Below the pieces are notes generated by a model that was given only the letters and a program-made list of their open reading frames with translations, was not told where the DNA came from and did no database searches. Made by a program: the position numbers and the translations under genes. A DNA stretch of 10,984 bases from Bacteroidales bacterium. Lineage in GTDB: Bacteria; Bacteroidota; Bacteroidia; Bacteroidales; WCHB1-69. This document shows positions 7,255 to 10,984 of the stretch, piece after piece (positions within the stretch are counted from its first letter, which is position 1; each line of letters begins with the position of its first letter). The stretch is from the NCBI GenBank assembly GCA_028684405.1, contig JAQUGA010000002.1:43372-54355 (forward strand). Reading direction: 5' to 3'.

Positions 7255-7279
7255 CTTATTTTGAGGAAAGATTGTTTTT

Positions 7280-7996
7280 TTAATGCTTTTTTTCTTGGGC
7301 TAAAAATGCATGGTGGCAAGCCAAAACAGCGGCTGTTTCGGTTCGAAAACGAGACGGTCCTAAGCTTACTGGAACAAAACCTTTCGAAATAGCGAAGTCT
7401 ACTTCTTCTTTTGTGAAATCACCTTCAGGTCCAATTAATATAGAGATGTTTGTTGAACTTCCAAGAACTTCTTGGATTCCCTTTTTTTTGGATGTTTCGC
7501 ACCATGCAATGACTTTTGTTTCCTGTTCTGTGCAAGCATTTATAAAGTCTTTAATTTTGATGGGTTCTTGGATTTTTGGAAGGACTGTTTTCATCGACTG
7601 CTTCATTGCAGCCAAGGCTATTCTATTAAGTCGTTCTAATTTGAGCTGACTTTTTTCGGTGCGATGACAGATGATGGGAATGATATCGTCAATTCCAATT
7701 TCTACAGCCTTTTCAACAAACCATTCAAAACGGTCAGGGTTTTTCAAGGGAGAAACAGCCATTCGCAAATGATGTTTTTTAGGATAGGGAGGCTCGGTTT
7801 GACGAATTCGTTTCAACAGAGTTTGATTCATGTTATCGTCTGTTATTTCGGCTACAAACAAAGCCCCTTTTCCATCCGTTACATATACTTGATCGCCTGT
7901 TTTTTTTCGCAATGAGCGAATGCAATGTCTCGATTCTTCTCGGTCGAGAACGATGGTGTCTTCTGTTAAAATGTTTTTTGCATAGAAAAAATACAT
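7280..7996 (-). CDS. rsmE: 16S rRNA (uracil-1498-N3)-methyltransferase RsmE
   Basis: Methylates N3 of U1498 in the decoding region of 16S rRNA using S-adenosylmethionine. The 238-residue protein has the N-terminal PUA-like RNA-binding part (HCIRSLRKKTGDQVYVTDGKG at 24-44) and a SPOUT/trefoil-knot methyltransferase domain with the two family signatures LIGPEGDFTKEE at 187-198 and SLGPSRFRTETAA at 211-223, which form the knot and cofactor pocket; EKAVEIG at 95-101 is also typical. It starts 54 bp downstream of the sprA stop on the same strand and is probably cotranscribed with it. The start is supported by a strong AAGGAG eight bases upstream of the ATG. Length is normal for the family and nothing looks broken. 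Confidence 0.95.
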   Translation of the reverse strand: MYFFYAKNILTEDTIVLDREESRHCIRSLRKKTGDQVYVTDGKGALFVAEITDDNMNQTLLKRIRQTEPPYPKKHHLRMAVSPLKNPDRFEWFVEKAVEIGIDDIIPIICHRTEKSQLKLERLNRIALAAMKQSMKTVLPKIQEPIKIKDFINACTEQETKVIAWCETSKKKGIQEVLGSSTNISILIGPEGDFTKEEVDFAISKGFVPVSLGPSRFRTETAAVLACHHAFLAQEKKH

Positions 7997-8004
7997 CCTT
8001 ACAA

Positions 8005-8010
8005 CTCCTT
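8005..8010 (-). promoter_or_regulatory. Shine-Dalgarno sequence of rsmE
   Basis: Read on the minus strand, AAGGAG lies 8 bases before the ATG at 7996. It fixes the rsmE start. It stands out because the other genes in the window have A-rich leaders with no such site, the usual state in Bacteroidota. Confidence 0.7.
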
Positions 8011-8050
8011 ATTTTTTTATTTGCAATCTGTTTGTTTTATTTTGCAATGT

Positions 8051-10984
8051 CTAGTTTAGCGTAAATCGTACACTAATACCACTATTTATATTGCTGGTTG
8101 GGAACTGATTAGACACATAGGGCTTGTTTAAAATTTGATCATAAAATGCTCGAATGGTAAACTTCTGACTCAATTGGTAATCAGCAGAAAGATTTATTGT
8201 AATTACTCGTTGTCCAGTTGAAATTTGGTTTACATTTTCAATGATTTTGCGAAGAGTCGTTCGATTATCGCGAATTGATAAATCGGCTTTTAAATTCAAA
8301 TCACTTTTAATATTTCTCCGAACGCCACTAAAATTTAAAGTCATGGAGATGTCTTTGAAACGATATCCAACTCCAAAAATCATTTCGTTGCTGGATATTT
8401 CTGTCAGCTGGCTGTTAGAGAAACTTAAGGCGAGATTTCTAGATTTTTTAAACTCCACTTTTGCCATTAAGCTATTTTTTAAGGTTGCATCAAAATTAAT
8501 CAGCGGATTAAGTTGCTCATTAATCGTTACTTGTGCAATTTCTTCCTGTGGGATAAAATTGTTTAAAGCATCTCTAACATATTGGAAACCATCACTATCT
8601 GCACGATAGTTGATGTTGCTCGTAAAGGAGTTTACCCCATAAACACAGGTATATGCATTGGAAACGGATAATGTTTGAAAGTAATCGGCAATCCATTTTA
8701 TTTTTGCCAAACCAGTATATGTCATTCTCCAGTTTGGTAATGGAATGGCGGGAAAAGTATTCAAACTGATTTTCGATGGACTCGTTCCAGAATAGGCCGC
8801 TAAAAATGCAGGAATGAGTACGTTTTGAGAATTTGGTCCGTAGCCATCAGGGTATCCATTTTCTGCATTAATTCCTTGTGAATTAGGATTTTGGGCGGCT
8901 AAACGCTGGGCAATTTCTAAGCGGTAGATTTTTAAATTCTCAAAGTTATCATTTGAGTATTTGGCATCATCTTTTATAAATGCTGTATTGAGTGCAAAGT
9001 AAGAAATATTGAAACTTCCCGTAGTTTGCGGGGCGTAGTTTCCGTATTCTCCCTCGGCATTTGCTTTAATGTATGCTGAGTAATTTTCAGTGTAGGTTCT
9101 TGTTCCTGTAATGTCTAAACGGAAGTCCTTAACAGGCTCAATAGAGGCTCTCAGGTTCAAATTTTGATTGTACTTCTTCATGTACTGAGAGTTGAATACT
9201 GTATCTTTGGTAATCCATTCTTTCAGGGTTGCTGTTTCTGCAATATCTGTTTGATATCCACTAACGAACCCCCAACCGGGTGCATTATTACTCAAATTAT
9301 TTCCTAAGTACAATGGGGTATGTATAAATCCTGGAAGCATTATTCCTTGTCCCTCGGTGTAGCTCACCGAAACACTGCGAACCATCATTAAAACTTTGAG
9401 CGTATTGTCGAATGCAATTTTTGCATAGTTTGTTTTCTCTTTTGTAGAGTCAGTTTGGTTTTGAGCTAAATTATCAGGATTGTTTTGCGGATTTCCACCT
9501 CTGGCTGGCTGGTTTCGGGTAGGTCGTTTAGGTTGATTCAGTTTTCTTAAATAAGATATTTTATTGTACAAAGTAACCATGTTTAAATTACTATTAAACT
9601 GTTTGGTGTTCGAGTTTTCAATCACGTTCCCCATTCTTTCTTGCAGTGAAAGCGGAGGTGCATCCCAGCGGTAAGTGCCTGAATAACGGGCGCTGGCATT
9701 AATCCAGTTAAACATTGGGATTTTGTTTATCGGAATTTGATAATTGACGTTGATGGTGTGATTAAAGTTATTCATGCGGCCAGCATCCAGAACATTTTGC
9801 CAAATTGTATCTCGTTTTTCTCGGGAATCAATTTGTCCCTGAGGCTCATCTACTCGGGCAATGGCATTTGCTTGGTAATCAAGTTTTAATGCTTGGGTAA
9901 TGTCAAATCGAACGGTATATGCTCTACTCCAGTCGAAAGTTTTCATAAAAGTAGGTTCAATAATAATTAAACCAGAACTTTTGTTTCGTAATTTATTTTC
10001 GTTATACTGACGATTCATTTCCGACCGGAAACTCAACATTTTTGGATATAAGAAAAAGTTGAAATCTCGAATTAGAGCTAAATTTTTATTTTTACTAATA
10101 AATGGAATTTTAGCAAAGGGACGATGGTTTTTTGGATTTGCATTAAAGTTATATCCCACACCTCCTCTATATATCTTTTTTACATCATACTCAATATCAA
10201 TATTTCGTTGTTTTGTCTCTGAATATGAATAGGTGAAATCTAGGTTTTCAACATCATAAATTCTTGGCTTGTCAGCTCCTGTTCTGTCTTTACGCATATT
10301 CATAAAGTTGATGTTTTTGCGTTCGGTCAGGTCTTGAGTCATCTGTTTAACGGAATCTCTTTCTGATTTTGTTTCGTAGGTTTCCAAATCAGACTTCAGA
10401 CGAGTATCTGGATTGAGAGGATTGAATTCGGGACTGCTGACAATTCGAGAATAGTCGATATGCATAGGAAGACGAACTCCCCATTTTTCGGGGAAGAATT
10501 TCCCAATTTCAATATTTGTAGCCACGTCATAAGAGCTGATAAATTCTTGTTGACGTTCGTTGATTTTTTTCTCAATCGAACCAAAACCGGGGGTGGAAGT
10601 CATTCCTGCAATAGAAAAATCGCCTAAGTCGGCCAGAGTGGCTCTCATCCTGCCTGTAGCAGCCCAGCCCGATTTGTTGTCGAAATCAGTTAAACGCAGC
10701 TCGTTAACCCATACTTCTGCTGATTTTGGTAGCATATCGTCGCCGTCAGACAAGCTTCTTTTCTTGGGATTACGAACTCCAATCATAATTACTCGAACAT
10801 CGCTAATATTGGGTGTTCCAACAACAACAATGCGGTTTTTGCCATCAAATTCGCTGTAGGGATTTGTTATTGAATAGGATATTCCATTACGTAAATTTAT
10901 ATTGCGTTGTTGTTTGGCATCCACCAATTTTTGCAATTCAATATTCATTTCATTCTCTTCGGGCCATATTAAATTGTCGTTTTC
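8051..10984 (-). CDS. sprA: T9SS outer-membrane translocon SprA/Sov, C-terminal part (5' end outside window)
   Basis: SprA (Sov in Porphyromonas) forms the very large single-chain beta-barrel through which T9SS cargo crosses the outer membrane, and is also needed for gliding where gliding exists. The window holds the last 977 residues of a protein that is usually about 2400. The reading frame runs off the right edge with no stop: the 12 codons before the first in-window Met read ENDNLIWPEENE, a typical SprA stretch, so the ATG at 10948 is internal. Characteristic segments are EVWVNELRLTDFD (about visible residues 90-102), GWAATGRMRATLADLGDFSI soon after, FFPEKWGVRLPMHIDYS, and FNPLNPDTRL. The rest alternates polar and hydrophobic residues as in outer-membrane strands and ends SGISVRFTLN, a plausible final strand. 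A Pro/Asn/Gln-rich insert coded at about 9430-9545 is probably a loop. rsmE follows on the same strand. Confidence 0.93.
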   Translation of the reverse strand, partial: ENDNLIWPEENEMNIELQKLVDAKQQRNINLRNGISYSITNPYSEFDGKNRIVVVGTPNISDVRVIMIGVRNPKKRSLSDGDDMLPKSAEVWVNELRLTDFDNKSGWAATGRMRATLADLGDFSIAGMTSTPGFGSIEKKINERQQEFISSYDVATNIEIGKFFPEKWGVRLPMHIDYSRIVSSPEFNPLNPDTRLKSDLETYETKSERDSVKQMTQDLTERKNINFMNMRKDRTGADKPRIYDVENLDFTYSYSETKQRNIDIEYDVKKIYRGGVGYNFNANPKNHRPFAKIPFISKNKNLALIRDFNFFLYPKMLSFRSEMNRQYNENKLRNKSSGLIIIEPTFMKTFDWSRAYTVRFDITQALKLDYQANAIARVDEPQGQIDSREKRDTIWQNVLDAGRMNNFNHTINVNYQIPINKIPMFNWINASARYSGTYRWDAPPLSLQERMGNVIENSNTKQFNSNLNMVTLYNKISYLRKLNQPKRPTRNQPARGGNPQNNPDNLAQNQTDSTKEKTNYAKIAFDNTLKVLMMVRSVSVSYTEGQGIMLPGFIHTPLYLGNNLSNNAPGWGFVSGYQTDIAETATLKEWITKDTVFNSQYMKKYNQNLNLRASIEPVKDFRLDITGTRTYTENYSAYIKANAEGEYGNYAPQTTGSFNISYFALNTAFIKDDAKYSNDNFENLKIYRLEIAQRLAAQNPNSQGINAENGYPDGYGPNSQNVLIPAFLAAYSGTSPSKISLNTFPAIPLPNWRMTYTGLAKIKWIADYFQTLSVSNAYTCVYGVNSFTSNINYRADSDGFQYVRDALNNFIPQEEIAQVTINEQLNPLINFDATLKNSLMAKVEFKKSRNLALSFSNSQLTEISSNEMIFGVGYRFKDISMTLNFSGVRRNIKSDLNLKADLSIRDNRTTLRKIIENVNQISTGQRVITINLSADYQLSQKFTIRAFYDQILNKPYVSNQFPTSNINSGISVRFTLN

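Noticed and set aside
8241..8609. 122-residue plus-strand open frame opposite sprA
   Set aside because: It is antisense to well-supported SprA coding sequence, with no recognisable domain or upstream signals. The shorter plus-strand frames at 7413-7649, 7664-7915 and 10560-10859 were rejected for the same reason.
10946..10948. ATG as the true start of the sprA frame
   Set aside because: The frame stays open to the window edge and the 12 preceding codons (ENDNLIWPEENE) look like SprA, so the Met is internal and the gene is partial.

Overview
The window looks like an AT-rich chromosomal segment of a Bacteroidota bacterium. The main evidence is two hallmarks of the type IX secretion system (T9SS): the C-terminal 977 residues of the outer-membrane translocon SprA/Sov, and a large secreted protein ending in a type A T9SS sorting domain. 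Promoter-like sites of the Bacteroidota TAnnTTTG type and A-rich leaders without Shine-Dalgarno sequences agree with this. I cannot place it below phylum level.

Layout. Positions 78-1981 (+) form a tight operon: a 61-residue lipoprotein candidate, a SprT-like zinc metalloprotease that overlaps its end, and mannose-1-phosphate guanylyltransferase starting 4 bp after sprT. A two-tier hairpin with a T-run closes the operon. Positions 2221-6039 (+) hold a single-gene unit with its own promoter candidate and terminator. It encodes a 1272-residue secreted modular protein containing a 385-386 residue module in tandem. Positions 6157-7254 (+) encode a YchF-type ATPase with an unusual N-terminal motif set. 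It converges on the minus-strand pair sprA (10984-8051, cut by the right edge) and rsmE (7996-7280), which are 54 bp apart. No stretch over 300 bases lacks a gene.

How they fit together. SprA is the outer-membrane channel that T9SS cargo such as the 2221-6039 protein should pass through. GDP-mannose from the guanylyltransferase feeds surface glycans, which in some T9SS bacteria carry or anchor cargo. That link is inference from proximity. YchF and RsmE are translation-related housekeeping genes.

I found no mobile element, CRISPR array, tRNA, rRNA or clear new multi-gene system. The most interesting points are the mosaic divergence inside the tandem module (about 96.5% versus about 80% nucleotide identity by hand count), the lipoprotein/SprT overlap, and a YchF with Ser where the redox-linked Cys35 of E. 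coli YchF lies.
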